The notes under the pieces: model-generated
Databases searched by the model: none
Seen by the model: only the letters and a program-made list of their open reading frames with translations
Told to the model about the DNA's origin: nothing
Position numbers and translations under genes: made by a program
In this document: one piece after another, positions 42,990 through 52,465 of the stretch
How positions within the stretch are numbered: position 1 is the stretch's first letter
Layout: each line of letters opens with the position of its first letter
NCBI GenBank assembly: GCA_016786745.1
Contig: JAEUVS010000151.1
Coordinates: forward strand, 62,001-126,000
Source: Chitinophagaceae bacterium
Lineage (GTDB): Bacteria > Bacteroidota > Bacteroidia > Chitinophagales > Chitinophagaceae
Length of the DNA: 64,000 bases
Reading direction: 5' to 3'

Positions 42990-44114
42990 CTAATTTTTCT
43001 TCTGTTCCGGGGTCTGCGCGGCGGCCACAGATTGAATAACCGACCCCTCTCTAAGGTTTTGTACGCCCTGAGTTACGATTGAGTCACCTTGTTTCAACCC
43101 GCTTCTAACAATCACATCGGTACCGATCTGACGTCCAAGCTCAACTTTTGTTTGAGTAACCTTGCTGCTGTCACCGGGAACATAAACAAAGTATTCTCCG
43201 AGCTGTTCTGTCACTGCTTTGTACGGAATGAGTATTGAACGGGTACCCGGCTGATTTCTCACTCTCACCGTTCCATTCATGCCTGCGCGCAGAAGCCCGT
43301 TTTTGTTGGGAAATATGAGCCGCGCCTTGAGGGTTCCCGTCTGCGGGTCGACAGCGCGATCGAGGAAAGCCAGTTTTCCAGGGTACGGATACTGGTCACT
43401 TCCAAAAGCCAACCTGAAAATCGAATCCTTTTCGTTTGTGCTGATCAGCTTTGATAACGCATAAATTTCTTTCTGATCGATATTAAAATCAACAGCAAGC
43501 TGGTTGTCGCTTGAAACGGTGTTGAGTAGTGTTTGTCCAGCAGTTACAGCTGTTCCCGGTTTCACCTGCGAAATACCAATCACTCCATCGAACGGCGCGA
43601 TTACTTTTGTGTACCGCACACTTGTCTGCACACCAGATATATTCGCCTTCGCGGCCTCCGCCTGCTTTTTTGCTACTTCCAGCGCTGCTTCGGCGTTATC
43701 CACCAGTTGTTTTGCCACCGCGTCGTTCCTGGCGAGTTCGTGATACCTGTCGGCATCCTTCTGTGCCTTTGCCAGGTTCGCTTCCTGGACACTCAGATTC
43801 GCTACGGCCTGCTCATAGTTGGCGTTGTATAGTTGCGCGTCAATTGAGTAAAGCAACTGGCCCTTTTTTACCCTATCGCCATCCCTGAAATGTATTCCTG
43901 TGATGAAGCCGCTCACCTGTGGACGAAGCTGCACTTCATTCAGCGCCACAACCGTTGCGGGGTATTCTTCATGATACACGGCATCGCCGGTTCTTACTGC
44001 TTCAACCACTACTTTCATAGGCATCCCTGCCATAGACGGTGGAGGAGCAGAACTATTCTTACACGCGGAAAAAATTGTAACAAGCGCAAGAACTGAAAAT
44101 ATAATTCGCCTCAT
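42990..44114 (-). CDS. RND periplasmic adaptor lipoprotein (AcrA/MexA-like)
   Basis: This 374-residue adaptor links the pump with the outer-membrane channel. A lipoprotein signal ends FSACKNS, with Cys at residue 18. The mature part has the family blocks VQLRPQVSGFITGIHFRDGD, then KKGQLLYSIDAQLYNANYEQ (lipoyl half-motif), a helical hairpin of about 70 residues, KVIAPFDGVIGISQVKPGTAV and the beta-barrel ending with EYFVYVPGD. It overlaps nothing but sits 9 bases after the TolC-family gene and 19 bases before the pump gene. Confidence 0.94.
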   Translation of the reverse strand: MRRIIFSVLALVTIFSACKNSSAPPPSMAGMPMKVVVEAVRTGDAVYHEEYPATVVALNEVQLRPQVSGFITGIHFRDGDRVKKGQLLYSIDAQLYNANYEQAVANLSVQEANLAKAQKDADRYHELARNDAVAKQLVDNAEAALEVAKKQAEAAKANISGVQTSVRYTKVIAPFDGVIGISQVKPGTAVTAGQTLLNTVSSDNQLAVDFNIDQKEIYALSKLISTNEKDSIFRLAFGSDQYPYPGKLAFLDRAVDPQTGTLKARLIFPNKNGLLRAGMNGTVRVRNQPGTRSILIPYKAVTEQLGEYFVYVPGDSSKVTQTKVELGRQIGTDVIVRSGLKQGDSIVTQGVQNLREGSVIQSVAAAQTPEQKKN

Positions 44115-44123
44115 AAAAAGATA

Positions 44124-45437
44124 TTAATAATTAATTTGACCCAGTGCCTTCTGAACATCAATCTTGCTGGCAAGGAGGTTGTACAATGAATTGTAATAAT
44201 TTATCTGCGCAGTACGCAAATCTGTTTCTGAGTTGATTACTTCGAGATACGTTTTTATTCCCGAGCGATATTGAAGTTGTATCACATCGTAAACTTCATT
44301 TGCCAGCGCAAGGTTTTCTTTCAGTGCGATGAAATTCGCGAGGTTGCTTTTATAACCTGCCATCGCCGCGGAAAATTCGGAGTTAACATTGTTCCGCAGA
44401 TTGATTATGTCGAGGTTGTTTCGCGTGATCTCCCATTCCGCGGCCTGGATGTCTGCTCTTCTCTTGCCTCCCTGGAATATGGGAAAGTTGAGCGACAATG
44501 CTGCAAACGAGTTGGGGAAGTTTTCCTTATACAGATCTTTAAATGCGTTGTTCTGATAATTGAAATTATAAGCGCCGTTGGCCGTAAGCGACGGTAAGAA
44601 ACTCCACTTGTTATACCTGAGATTAGCCGCAAGGAGACTGCGTTGAGTTTCGAGCAATTTGTACTCGATCCTTTTCGTAACGTCTACCGTTTGGGTGGTA
44701 TCGAAATATACTTCCTTTTCCATCTCCAGGCTGTCGTACTGAATTTTCAGATTGACCGAGTCGGGGTAACCCATGAGCGACTTGAGATAACTCAGCTTTG
44801 CTTTCAGCGCTTCTTCATTCGTCTTTTTCAACGCTGTTGCGTTATTGAGCCCGATCGTGGCACGCTTGTAATCGGTTTTATCGGCCACTCCTGCCTGGTA
44901 CTGGCTGTAGGCATCTTTCAGGCTGCGCTGAATACGGTTAATATTCTCCGTGGATACTTTGATCTGTTGTTCGGAAGCCAGCACATCATAAAACGCCTTT
45001 GATACTGCAGCTGCTATCTCGATTTTGTTGTTGCTGGTATTTTGCAGCGCCTGCCTGCGCACCGTGTTTCGTGTGCTGCTTGCCAGTAATACATCACGAT
45101 CAAAAAGCGTTTGGGAAACAGTGAACTGGGCAGCCGAGGTGTTGTCGGTGCCGAGCTTTAATTTATTTCCGGCGATAACAGCAGTTTGAACAACAAAGTT
45201 GTGCTGCAAATTATAGTGAAGGTTGATTTGCGGATACCAATCTGCCAGCCTGCTGCGGATATTTGCTTCCGTTATCTGCTGGTCAACGAGCGACTGTTGA
45301 ATAACCGGTTGATGGGTCAGCGAAAACTCCACTGCCTGTTTCAGGTTCACTTCGGTGGGAAGCGAGTCTGCAGTTGTCTGGGCGTGGATATAAACATGTA
45401 ATAGGCAGGTTAAAGAGGCAATGAATGCTTTTCTCAT
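44124..45437 (-). CDS. TolC-family outer-membrane efflux protein
   Basis: This 437-residue protein forms the trimeric outer-membrane channel of the RND system. A signal peptide ends VYIHAQTT. The two repeats of long amphipathic helices show NLKQAVEFSLTHQPVIQQS, AVSKAFYDVLASEQQIKVS, FPIFQGGKRRADIQAAEWEI and SGIKTYLEVINSETDLRTAQ, which is the typical last helix pair. It is the first gene of the operon, so the promoter must lie in 45438-45552. No regulator gene is next to it, unlike many AcrAB operons. Confidence 0.93.
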   Translation of the reverse strand: MRKAFIASLTCLLHVYIHAQTTADSLPTEVNLKQAVEFSLTHQPVIQQSLVDQQITEANIRSRLADWYPQINLHYNLQHNFVVQTAVIAGNKLKLGTDNTSAAQFTVSQTLFDRDVLLASSTRNTVRRQALQNTSNNKIEIAAAVSKAFYDVLASEQQIKVSTENINRIQRSLKDAYSQYQAGVADKTDYKRATIGLNNATALKKTNEEALKAKLSYLKSLMGYPDSVNLKIQYDSLEMEKEVYFDTTQTVDVTKRIEYKLLETQRSLLAANLRYNKWSFLPSLTANGAYNFNYQNNAFKDLYKENFPNSFAALSLNFPIFQGGKRRADIQAAEWEITRNNLDIINLRNNVNSEFSAAMAGYKSNLANFIALKENLALANEVYDVIQLQYRSGIKTYLEVINSETDLRTAQINYYNSLYNLLASKIDVQKALGQINY

Positions 45438-45552
45438 TTTACATCGTTAACAATCCAAAATTGGCCCGCAATCGTTCGTATGTCCTTAATATGGTAGTCG
45501 GGAAGGGTGGTGCAAGTTCGAGATTTTATGCGATTCAATAAAATTGAAATCG

Positions 45553-46194
45553 TTATCGCAGCGGAAAATATACCGCGGCCTGCAAACCCCAGTTGTTCAA
45601 ATTCTTTAAACCGTCGAATTTAAAAGGCATGTAATTGAAATGCCCTCCAACCGAAATACCCGCCGCCCTCGTTTCCCTGTTGAAGGGTATGTTTATACCG
45701 GCTTCCGCCGAAGCAGCAGGTTTGAACGAAGTTTTCTTGTCGCCGAATTCTCCGAAATACCTTGAGTAGCTGATAAGGTTGAAACCGCCACCCACGCCGG
45801 CATATGGCCTGATCCAACCAGTTTTGGTAAGCTCGTACGACGCTTTCAGCATGATTGGTGTGGTTTGAATGGAATTGGTGACAACCGCGGAAACGGTTCC
45901 TTCTTCCATTTCATACAGTTGTCGTGCATGTTTTTCATAGTAATCGTTAAAAGATACTCCAAGGCCAACTTTCCATTGTTCATTTATCGGGTAAAGAAAT
46001 TCCCCAACATAACCCCTGAAAGAATTGTTACCCATGTAATCTTTGAACGAACCCAAAGGGAAAGAGGGATGGTACCCGATCTTAAATATCAGCCTGTCCT
46101 GCGCCTTTGCTTCGGTTACTCCGAAAACGAGTATAACGACGGTGAAAGAATGTATCAGGAAGTTTTTAATAATATTATTTTTTGGAAGTTTCAT
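45553..46194 (-). CDS. Outer-membrane beta-barrel (porin-like) protein
   Basis: The 213-residue product has a signal peptide (IIKNFLIHSFTVVILVFGV, then TEAKAQ) and about eight amphipathic strands: FKIGYHPSFPLGSF, YVGEFLYPINEQWKVGLGVSF, TTPIMLKASYELTK and WIRPYAGVGGGFNLISYSRY, closing with NWGLQAAVYFPLR. It fits small OmpA-fold barrels without a peptidoglycan domain. It follows the DUF4136 lipoprotein gene by 4 bases, so both are in one transcript and may be partners in the envelope. Confidence 0.8.
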   Translation of the reverse strand: MKLPKNNIIKNFLIHSFTVVILVFGVTEAKAQDRLIFKIGYHPSFPLGSFKDYMGNNSFRGYVGEFLYPINEQWKVGLGVSFNDYYEKHARQLYEMEEGTVSAVVTNSIQTTPIMLKASYELTKTGWIRPYAGVGGGFNLISYSRYFGEFGDKKTSFKPAASAEAGINIPFNRETRAAGISVGGHFNYMPFKFDGLKNLNNWGLQAAVYFPLR

Positions 46195-46198
46195 AAGA

Positions 46199-46843
46199 CT
46201 ACTGGTTTGTGCCTATGTAAGGCGATTGCTCAAAAAACGTGTTGATCTCCGCTTCCGCAGCCGATGAGTTGAATACTCCAGTGCCGCGTGCAAGTGCGCT
46301 CCATACCGGCCGGATAGTATTGTCGGCAGCCGCATCTTTCAGGTTCAGCATATCAACGCTCAGCGCTCCCTGTGTCACCGAATAGGTGGCGTAGTAGTTA
46401 GGACCATAATAAATAGGATCATAATAACTGTAGCCGCCATATCCCCAATAAAACGGATCGTAGAAACTGCCATAGCTGTCCCAATATCCTGGATAGCTGA
46501 TAATTCCTGTAGATGTGCTGTAGATGCGTGAAACGGTGATGCCCAGGTCGGGAGAAGAGTTCCTGTCGACCATTGTGTAACCCCGGGCGTCGAGCGCCTG
46601 CTTCAGTTTTGCAATAGTTGTAGCGTCAAATTCCGTAAGGTCCTTTCCCAATAGCTGGTTATCTTCAATCACTCCCACGGAATCGGAAATGTTATACGTC
46701 TTAAAACTGTTGAAATCAACATTTTCGTCCCTGTTGGTAATGTATATCCGCGACTCGGAAGGGCTCAGGTTTTTCAAAGGATCTTTCTGGCACGATGCAA
46801 ACAAAGCCACTCCCACTACTGCCAACAACATTTTGCTTTTCAT
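46199..46843 (-). CDS. DUF4136 lipoprotein
   Basis: From the ATG at 46843 this is a 214-residue lipoprotein with the lipobox LFASC (Cys at 18). The mature region has the DUF4136 pattern: NVDFNSFKTYNI, AKLKQALDARGYTMVDRNSSPDLGITV and a Tyr/Gly/Pro-rich segment (SYPGYWDSYGSFYDP) before the strand TYSVTQGALSVDMLNLKDA, which is the typical final half. These proteins sit in the outer membrane; their role is unknown. The frame is open to 46870 but the lipoprotein signal starts at 46843. It leads a two-gene unit with the barrel protein. Confidence 0.85.
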   Translation of the reverse strand: MKSKMLLAVVGVALFASCQKDPLKNLSPSESRIYITNRDENVDFNSFKTYNISDSVGVIEDNQLLGKDLTEFDATTIAKLKQALDARGYTMVDRNSSPDLGITVSRIYSTSTGIISYPGYWDSYGSFYDPFYWGYGGYSYYDPIYYGPNYYATYSVTQGALSVDMLNLKDAAADNTIRPVWSALARGTGVFNSSAAEAEINTFFEQSPYIGTNQ

Positions 46844-46969
46844 AATATATTTATTTGTAAACGGAAGCAAATTCAGTGCCTTTTAGACGTAAAACGAGTC
46901 CCTTTACTTTCAACGTCGCAACAGCCTTTAACAAACTTTTTTGGAAATAACAGGTGGCAGGTTTAAACC

Positions 46970-48325
46970 TTATTCGTTCATCAACTCTGATGCCTTTACG
47001 GACCAGGTGAAGAGAACATCGCCTTTCAACCCGATAAACTCAACCGTCAGCCTCCTCTCATTCGCTTCTCCCGACACACTAAACCTGCCATAATTTTGTT
47101 CCGCCATTTCAGGGCCCACCCGATCGGGATTATTCACCTCAGCGCCCTGCGTTTTAGCCACCCGCGACGTTAGCGGAGATACTGTAACGTCATATAATGT
47201 ATAAGCATTCTTCCTGTCAAGCCTCAGCACTTCACTATGATGACGGTCGCCGGTAATAAAAACGACACCGTTGATTTTATTGTCTTCTATAAATCGCATC
47301 AACTCTTCGTATTCAACCGGAAAATGATTAAATGAATCAAATCTCGTCAACTGGTTCAGCACCTGGCTACCGGTAACGATTACACGAAATTTAGTAAAAT
47401 TGTTTGCCTTACTGAATAATAACGCGTTCTTCAGCCAGTCCACCTGGTCTTTTCCAAACATTGTCTTCTCAGGATTTGGCTGACCGTTCACGCTGTCTTT
47501 CATCCGGTCACTACTCCTCCACCACCTGTCGTCGAGGAGGAAGAAATCCGCATCGTTATAATTAAACATCGTATAAATTCCCTGGCCGTTGAATCCGTAG
47601 CCCGGGTTCGCCCAGAATTTCATAAACGTTCTCCGCGATGCTTCTTTCAGCACATAACTTTTATCCGCGTCGTTTGGTCCATAATCATGATCATCCCAAA
47701 TGCCATAGTGCGACATCGATTTCAAAAACTTTTGCAAAACCGGCATTTGCCGGTCGCGCGACGGGCGGTAGTTCAATCCCCATTCGCTATGAAAATCGGG
47801 ATACCGTGTGTACCAGTTATCACCGAGCCATAACATGAACGCCGATTTTTCTTTCGCCATCATATTGAAAATCGTGGAGTCCTGCCCGTATGGCGCACCC
47901 GGACGATCGTATTGCATTTCGTTAAAATACGTGCAGCTGCCGGCGAGAAAGGAAAAGTCAGGTGGAGGATTTCTGAACTGCCAGATGGTTTGCGTGGAAA
48001 AAGCTCCTGAATCGAGATAATTCTTTCCGGCGCCTGCTGTGATATAATAAATATAATCGGTTGATGGTTCAAGGCCGGTGATTGTAACTTCAGCTGTGTT
48101 GAACTCACCTCCTTCCAGTTGGATTTTCTTCGTTAAAAGTTTAGAAGCTGCCTTACTTCTATAGTGAATGGCGGCTTCTTTGATGTTATCCCTGAATTGA
48201 AGCCATATCTTAGCCGTTCTCAATTCAACATGCCCGGGCATTGGTCCTGCGACAATTGCTTTTTGCGCAACAGCGGAAAGGCACAAAAAAGCCAGGGAGA
48301 AAAAGACAGTAATGGATCTGATCAT
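46970..48325 (-). CDS. PhoD-like alkaline phosphatase / phosphodiesterase, secreted
   Basis: This 451-residue protein has a signal peptide (FFSLAFLCLSAVAQ), an N-terminal fibronectin-like strand domain (about 25-125) and a PhoD-type metallophosphoesterase domain. Metal motifs are AGSCTYFN, FMLWLGDNWYTR, GIWDDHDYGPNDAD and VVFITGDRHHSEVL, with the Asp, Asn and His ligands in place. The family hydrolyses phosphodiesters and monoesters, often under phosphate limitation. It is 19 bases after the PhyH gene on the same strand and may be the last gene of that unit. Confidence 0.9.
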   Translation of the reverse strand: MIRSITVFFSLAFLCLSAVAQKAIVAGPMPGHVELRTAKIWLQFRDNIKEAAIHYRSKAASKLLTKKIQLEGGEFNTAEVTITGLEPSTDYIYYITAGAGKNYLDSGAFSTQTIWQFRNPPPDFSFLAGSCTYFNEMQYDRPGAPYGQDSTIFNMMAKEKSAFMLWLGDNWYTRYPDFHSEWGLNYRPSRDRQMPVLQKFLKSMSHYGIWDDHDYGPNDADKSYVLKEASRRTFMKFWANPGYGFNGQGIYTMFNYNDADFFLLDDRWWRSSDRMKDSVNGQPNPEKTMFGKDQVDWLKNALLFSKANNFTKFRVIVTGSQVLNQLTRFDSFNHFPVEYEELMRFIEDNKINGVVFITGDRHHSEVLRLDRKNAYTLYDVTVSPLTSRVAKTQGAEVNNPDRVGPEMAEQNYGRFSVSGEANERRLTVEFIGLKGDVLFTWSVKASELMNE

Positions 48326-48344
48326 AAAAGCGACGTTAACGCTA

Positions 48345-49238
48345 TCATTGCGTGCCCACCGGGTCGAATAAGAGAGGGAAAAATTTTCCTTCCATTTTCA
48401 TTCCTTTTTCAATACGCGGCACTCCCTGCAGCATTTCGTCGTTGCTGTTTGATGTTGTACCGTCGGCGAATACATTCAACACGAATGCCCTTCGTGAGCG
48501 GTTCGATTTATTCTCGTACGAACCATGCACAAGCAAAGGATGATGGAAGGTTCCATACCCCGCTTTCAATTCTATCGCCACGGGTTTAAACTGCGCCTTT
48601 TGTTCTTCGGTAAGATAATCCATTATGCCGTTCATATCGCCGGCGAGTTCCGGCTTGTCGAGCAATCCCCAGTTCTGGCTTTTGGGTATATAATACAGGC
48701 ACCCGTTTTCTACTGTTGAGTCGTCGAGCGCGATCCAACACGTAAGGTGCTGGATAGGGCCTGTTCTCGTCCAGTATGAATAATCCTGGTGCCAGGCCAC
48801 CACGCCGCCATGATGCGCGGGTTTACAAAACAGTTGGTCGTGCCAGAAGCGAACCGCCCTGTTGCCGAGCAACTGGCTCGCTGCCATTACAAATGCGGGA
48901 TTCCACAACACATCGTGAAAGCCATCTGTTATCCGCCACGCTCCCAATGCATGGAATAACACGGAATTCGGATCAGATGATTCGTTCGAATGAAATTCAT
49001 AATATAAATGGTGGCCGGGGTGTTCGGGCTCCATGATGTTACCTAACTGTTCGTTGAGCAGGCCGATCTGTTCAGCCCCAAGAAACCTGATGTTGCTTAC
49101 GTAGCCGAATTCATTAAAGAACTCAACCTGTTCCTTTGACAACCTGTATTCGTTCCACTCGGATGGTTTTGACGGCCATCTGAAAATTTTAGATACAGGA
49201 AAATGAAATTCTGAAAGATCGGGAGTGGATGTTTGCAT
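48345..49238 (-). CDS. Phytanoyl-CoA dioxygenase (PhyH) family protein
   Basis: This 297-residue protein belongs to the Fe(II)/2-oxoglutarate-dependent PhyH family. The metal motif is VVAWHQDYSYW (HxD), with the second His in LLVHGSYENKSNRSRRAF and a following Arg likely to bind 2-oxoglutarate. The N-terminal part has YRLSKEQVEFFNEFGYV, the usual opening. Substrates of bacterial members include ectoine, fatty acids, lipids and sugars, so the reaction is not predictable. It lies between a beta-helix protein and a PhoD phosphatase, with gaps of 30 and 19 bases. Confidence 0.9.
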   Translation of the reverse strand: MQTSTPDLSEFHFPVSKIFRWPSKPSEWNEYRLSKEQVEFFNEFGYVSNIRFLGAEQIGLLNEQLGNIMEPEHPGHHLYYEFHSNESSDPNSVLFHALGAWRITDGFHDVLWNPAFVMAASQLLGNRAVRFWHDQLFCKPAHHGGVVAWHQDYSYWTRTGPIQHLTCWIALDDSTVENGCLYYIPKSQNWGLLDKPELAGDMNGIMDYLTEEQKAQFKPVAIELKAGYGTFHHPLLVHGSYENKSNRSRRAFVLNVFADGTTSNSNDEMLQGVPRIEKGMKMEGKFFPLLFDPVGTQ

Positions 49239-49268
49239 GGCAAGTGCTTTGGGGCAAATATAAATTTT

Positions 49269-50534
49269 TTACTCTACCAGCCGGATATTCTTCGGCAACT
49301 TATCCTTCACAGCTTTTGGCACTGCGTTCTTCGAATCAATAATAAGATTTCCTTTTGCATCGGTTTTACCTGTTGTACCGAGCAGCGCGTAATTATCAAA
49401 ATAAACGGGCACACCCATAATCACCCCGTTTACACCAAGTCCTTTTTTCAGCCACTTCGTATTTAATATGCCATTGCCGCAATATTTCGGCGAACGCACA
49501 AAGTTCGGAGCCTCGGAACGCATCTGTATCGGGTCGGCGCCAAAAACACCTGTGTTGTCACCGCCCTCGATCGTAATATCAAAGAGCGGTTCAGTAATAT
49601 CTCCGTTAGCAACGACAATGCTATCTACCTGCGCGACAAGGAAATGAAATTCGTTGCTGCGGAAAGCGCCGTTATAACGTTCACCATTATGCGCAGGCTT
49701 ATCGTACCCGTCAATATGTATTGCCAGTCCGCCCGATATTCTTCCCTGTCCCCCATAAAATCCGATAAATTTATTGTGATCCACGTAACTGTTCCCATCC
49801 ACTGAACGAAGCGTAATACCGTTGGCGTTTTTATAAAGGAACTGGAAGCTCACTGTATTCTCTTCGGAACCATAGCCTTTTTCCCCGTTAATGCGCACTG
49901 CGTTGCCAAATCCCTCGGCACGGTTAATCAAAACAAAATTTTTGCTGCAATTGGTAATGTCGACGGCGGTATTTTTCATCTCCGCCCATTTTGGCTGCAT
50001 GCCCGCATCGTGAGTGGCGCGTGTATGCTTCGGGAGATTTTCTGAACCTATTAGTGAGCCGTAGAAAAACAAATGGTGCTGCGGTTCGGGACCACCAGTA
50101 GGTGCAACAATTCTGAAACCATCCCGCTTATTAAAATGAAGGTTACCTGTACATATAAGGTTGACCTGTTTGTTTGGGGGAAGGTCTATAGGCGTTGATA
50201 TCACCCAATCTCCAGGGCCAATAATCACAAACTGTCCCTTTCTCGCTGCTTTGATCGCAGCATTAATTGCGGGCGACACATCTGTTCCACGTGCCGTGTC
50301 CTCATTTGCAAAAACGCGCGCGTCGGCCACCACCTTCGCTCCCCCGGGCATAAAGTTGCTGAACCCGGTAATATTCAGTGCGTCCATTTTTGCCGCATCC
50401 TCAGGATCAATTTGCGCCAACGCATCTACTGCAGTGTTCGGTATGCCGCGACTTTTATACTCGCGGAATGCAGCTTGCGCCGACAGAAACAGCGTTCCCA
50501 AACAAAAGAGCGCGAAAAAAAATAAATGTTTCAT
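49269..50534 (-). CDS. Secreted pectin-lyase-fold (beta-helix) protein
   Basis: The 421-residue product has a signal peptide (MKHLFFFALFCLGTLFLSAQ) and then a parallel beta-helix pattern. The N-terminal cap reads VSPAINAAIKAARKGQFVIIGPGDWVI in blocks, as in GH28 and pectate-lyase-3 superfamily proteins. Later coils have TAVDITNCSKNFVLINRAEG, AVRINGEKGYG, NGITLRSVDGNSYVDHNKFIG and LAIHIDGYDKP. The usual GH28 catalytic aspartates are not clearly visible. It could be a polysaccharide lyase, hydrolase or a binding protein. It follows the GH5 gene by 60 bases on the same strand. Confidence 0.75.
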   Translation of the reverse strand: MKHLFFFALFCLGTLFLSAQAAFREYKSRGIPNTAVDALAQIDPEDAAKMDALNITGFSNFMPGGAKVVADARVFANEDTARGTDVSPAINAAIKAARKGQFVIIGPGDWVISTPIDLPPNKQVNLICTGNLHFNKRDGFRIVAPTGGPEPQHHLFFYGSLIGSENLPKHTRATHDAGMQPKWAEMKNTAVDITNCSKNFVLINRAEGFGNAVRINGEKGYGSEENTVSFQFLYKNANGITLRSVDGNSYVDHNKFIGFYGGQGRISGGLAIHIDGYDKPAHNGERYNGAFRSNEFHFLVAQVDSIVVANGDITEPLFDITIEGGDNTGVFGADPIQMRSEAPNFVRSPKYCGNGILNTKWLKKGLGVNGVIMGVPVYFDNYALLGTTGKTDAKGNLIIDSKNAVPKAVKDKLPKNIRLVE

Positions 50535-50594
50535 TTAAGTGTCATATTTTCTTTACAAAGAAACGCCCGGCGGTAAACTCTGCGGATCGATTTC

Positions 50595-51731
50595 CTATTT
50601 CTTTCTCATCAGGTCAAGCAACTTACGATCCAGCTTTTGACCGTACCAGTCTTCGTATGCAACGTCTTCGCGCTGCGAATTCAGCACACCAAAAGTTCCT
50701 GAAAATTCCCAAAGTGCGAACCCGATATCATTTGAAGTGAGTATGTCGAGTACATCATTAAACCAGGCGAGGAAAACGTTATGTGGAGTTTTTTTCCACG
50801 CGCCGCATTCACCACAATGCACACCGACGCCACTGTTCTTTAAATCAATCCACGGTTTGTAAAACTTCTCGAGCATTTCGCGGCTAAGGTATTTGTCGCC
50901 TACCTGTCCCGGCCATTTTGGTTCGGGAACATTCGTTGTGTCCTTCATCGCCCACGGCGCTTTATAGTGCGAAATAATTCCCGGGTTATACCCGCGGCAG
51001 CTTTGAGCGATATCAAGGTCTTTTAATTCGGGGATAACATCGCTCCCGGTGTTGTTTCCGTCGGCGATTACAAGGTGCTGCGGGTTTTCTTTGCGAATCG
51101 TTTCGAAGGCAGATTTAGCCACTTTGCGGTATATGTCGCCGGGCACGGGCGAACGTTTTGAATGCTGGTCGTTCATGTCCTCGCGGTTGCTCGGCTCGTT
51201 CAGCAGGTCGAAACTTATTTTTTTTGAAGAAACATTTTTGTACCGTTTCGCCCACATTGCCCAATGGAAATTGAATGCATCCAGCGCGGCCTGGTCGCGC
51301 CACAGGTTAAATGGTTCGTTGAAACCCGCGTTTACGCAATATCCCGGGGCGCGGTGAAGGTTTATGCTTACATGCAGGTTGTATTTATGCGCGAGCCCGA
51401 TGAGTTTGTCAATTTTTTCTACCTGCGCTTCATCGATATTGTAAGTTTCTTCCGGTGTGATGTTTCGTGTGCGATCTATCTTCAGGTAATATGGATAGGC
51501 CATGGGTAATCTTACGAAGTCGAAGCCCCAGTCGTGCATCCATTTCAAATGATCTTCAGTTGTTGCGTCGCGCGGGCGCGAGGGATCGGGGTTGAAGAAG
51601 TCAACAAGGTTGAACCCCTTCCATTTGGGTAATTTATTTTTTGCGGTGGGGCCTGAGAAAGATTGAGGGATGTTGAGACTTAATGCAGCTGCGGCTGCGC
51701 CCGTGTTTTTTAAGAATGCTCTTCGCTCCAT
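50595..51731 (-). CDS. GH5-family glycoside hydrolase (cellulase-like), Tat-exported
   Basis: This 378-residue enzyme has a GH5 barrel that cuts beta-glucan or related glycan. The start is the ATG at 51731, which gives a Tat-type signal MERRAFLKNTGAAAAALSL; the frame is open to 51803. Family blocks are FDFVRLPMAYPYYL, LHVSINLHRAPGYCV, SFDLLNEPSN (acid/base Glu) and VGVHCGECGAWKKTP (nucleophile Glu), ending GFALWEFSGTFGVLNS. The Tat route suggests folding before export. It leads a four-gene run with the beta-helix protein, PhyH and PhoD. Confidence 0.92.
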   Translation of the reverse strand: MERRAFLKNTGAAAAALSLNIPQSFSGPTAKNKLPKWKGFNLVDFFNPDPSRPRDATTEDHLKWMHDWGFDFVRLPMAYPYYLKIDRTRNITPEETYNIDEAQVEKIDKLIGLAHKYNLHVSINLHRAPGYCVNAGFNEPFNLWRDQAALDAFNFHWAMWAKRYKNVSSKKISFDLLNEPSNREDMNDQHSKRSPVPGDIYRKVAKSAFETIRKENPQHLVIADGNNTGSDVIPELKDLDIAQSCRGYNPGIISHYKAPWAMKDTTNVPEPKWPGQVGDKYLSREMLEKFYKPWIDLKNSGVGVHCGECGAWKKTPHNVFLAWFNDVLDILTSNDIGFALWEFSGTFGVLNSQREDVAYEDWYGQKLDRKLLDLMRKK

Positions 51732-51841
51732 GAGATGTTTTGTTGAGTTTGGATAAGACGCGTAAACCGCGCGATTAGTTGGCACTCGGAGAATGCGTAA
51801 CAATTAATATAAATATACCTCAAAAAACACCTTAAAACTCA

Positions 51842-52465
51842 TTAAATCAGCTTATGATCCATGGCGACTTTCACAAGGCTCGCCGTGTTCTTTACATTTA
51901 ATTTTGCAATGAGATTTTTGCGATGACTATCCACTGTAAACTGGCTGATGAAAAGACGTTCGGCTATTTCAGGATTTGTGAAGCCCTCGGCAATAAGTGC
52001 GAGCACTTCTTTTTCCCTCCTGCTTAACACCGGCATCTCTTTCTGCTCTGAACGCTGGTAGTGCTTCAACGCCTCACCGGCTTCACCGCTAAAATAAATG
52101 CCTCCATCGCAAACGGTATGAATAGCATTTAATAACTCTTCCTTCGGCGAATTCTTAAGAATATATCCTGAAGCGCCATTCTCCATCATCTTTTTAATAT
52201 ACAATCCCTGGTCGAACGTACTCAATCCCAGGATAAACACCCCGGGATATTTTTCTTTCATCACGGCGCAAAGGTCCACCCCGTTCATATCCGGAAGATT
52301 AATGTCCATCAGGATAATATTCGCGGTATTGTTCATAAAAAATCCGAGGCACGATTGTCCATTCATAGCATGACCGGCCCATTCAATATCCCTTTCGTTT
52401 TGCAGCAGCGAATGAATGCCCTCTATCACAACGGGATGATCATCTACAATAAACAGCCGTATCAT
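51842..52465 (-). CDS. NarL/FixJ-family response regulator
   Basis: This 207-residue regulator has a receiver domain with Asp8, Asp9 and phospho-acceptor Asp54 in IILMDINLPDMNG, Ser81-like GLSTFDQGLYI and Lys in GYILKNSPKEEL. A LuxR-type helix-turn-helix follows (LSRREKEVLALIAEGFTNPEIAERLFISQFTVDSHRKNL in blocks). Its start overlaps the stop of the upstream kinase gene by one base, so expression is coupled. The likely target is the divergent operon at 53132 or the pair itself. Confidence 0.93.
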   Translation of the reverse strand: MIRLFIVDDHPVVIEGIHSLLQNERDIEWAGHAMNGQSCLGFFMNNTANIILMDINLPDMNGVDLCAVMKEKYPGVFILGLSTFDQGLYIKKMMENGASGYILKNSPKEELLNAIHTVCDGGIYFSGEAGEALKHYQRSEQKEMPVLSRREKEVLALIAEGFTNPEIAERLFISQFTVDSHRKNLIAKLNVKNTASLVKVAMDHKLI

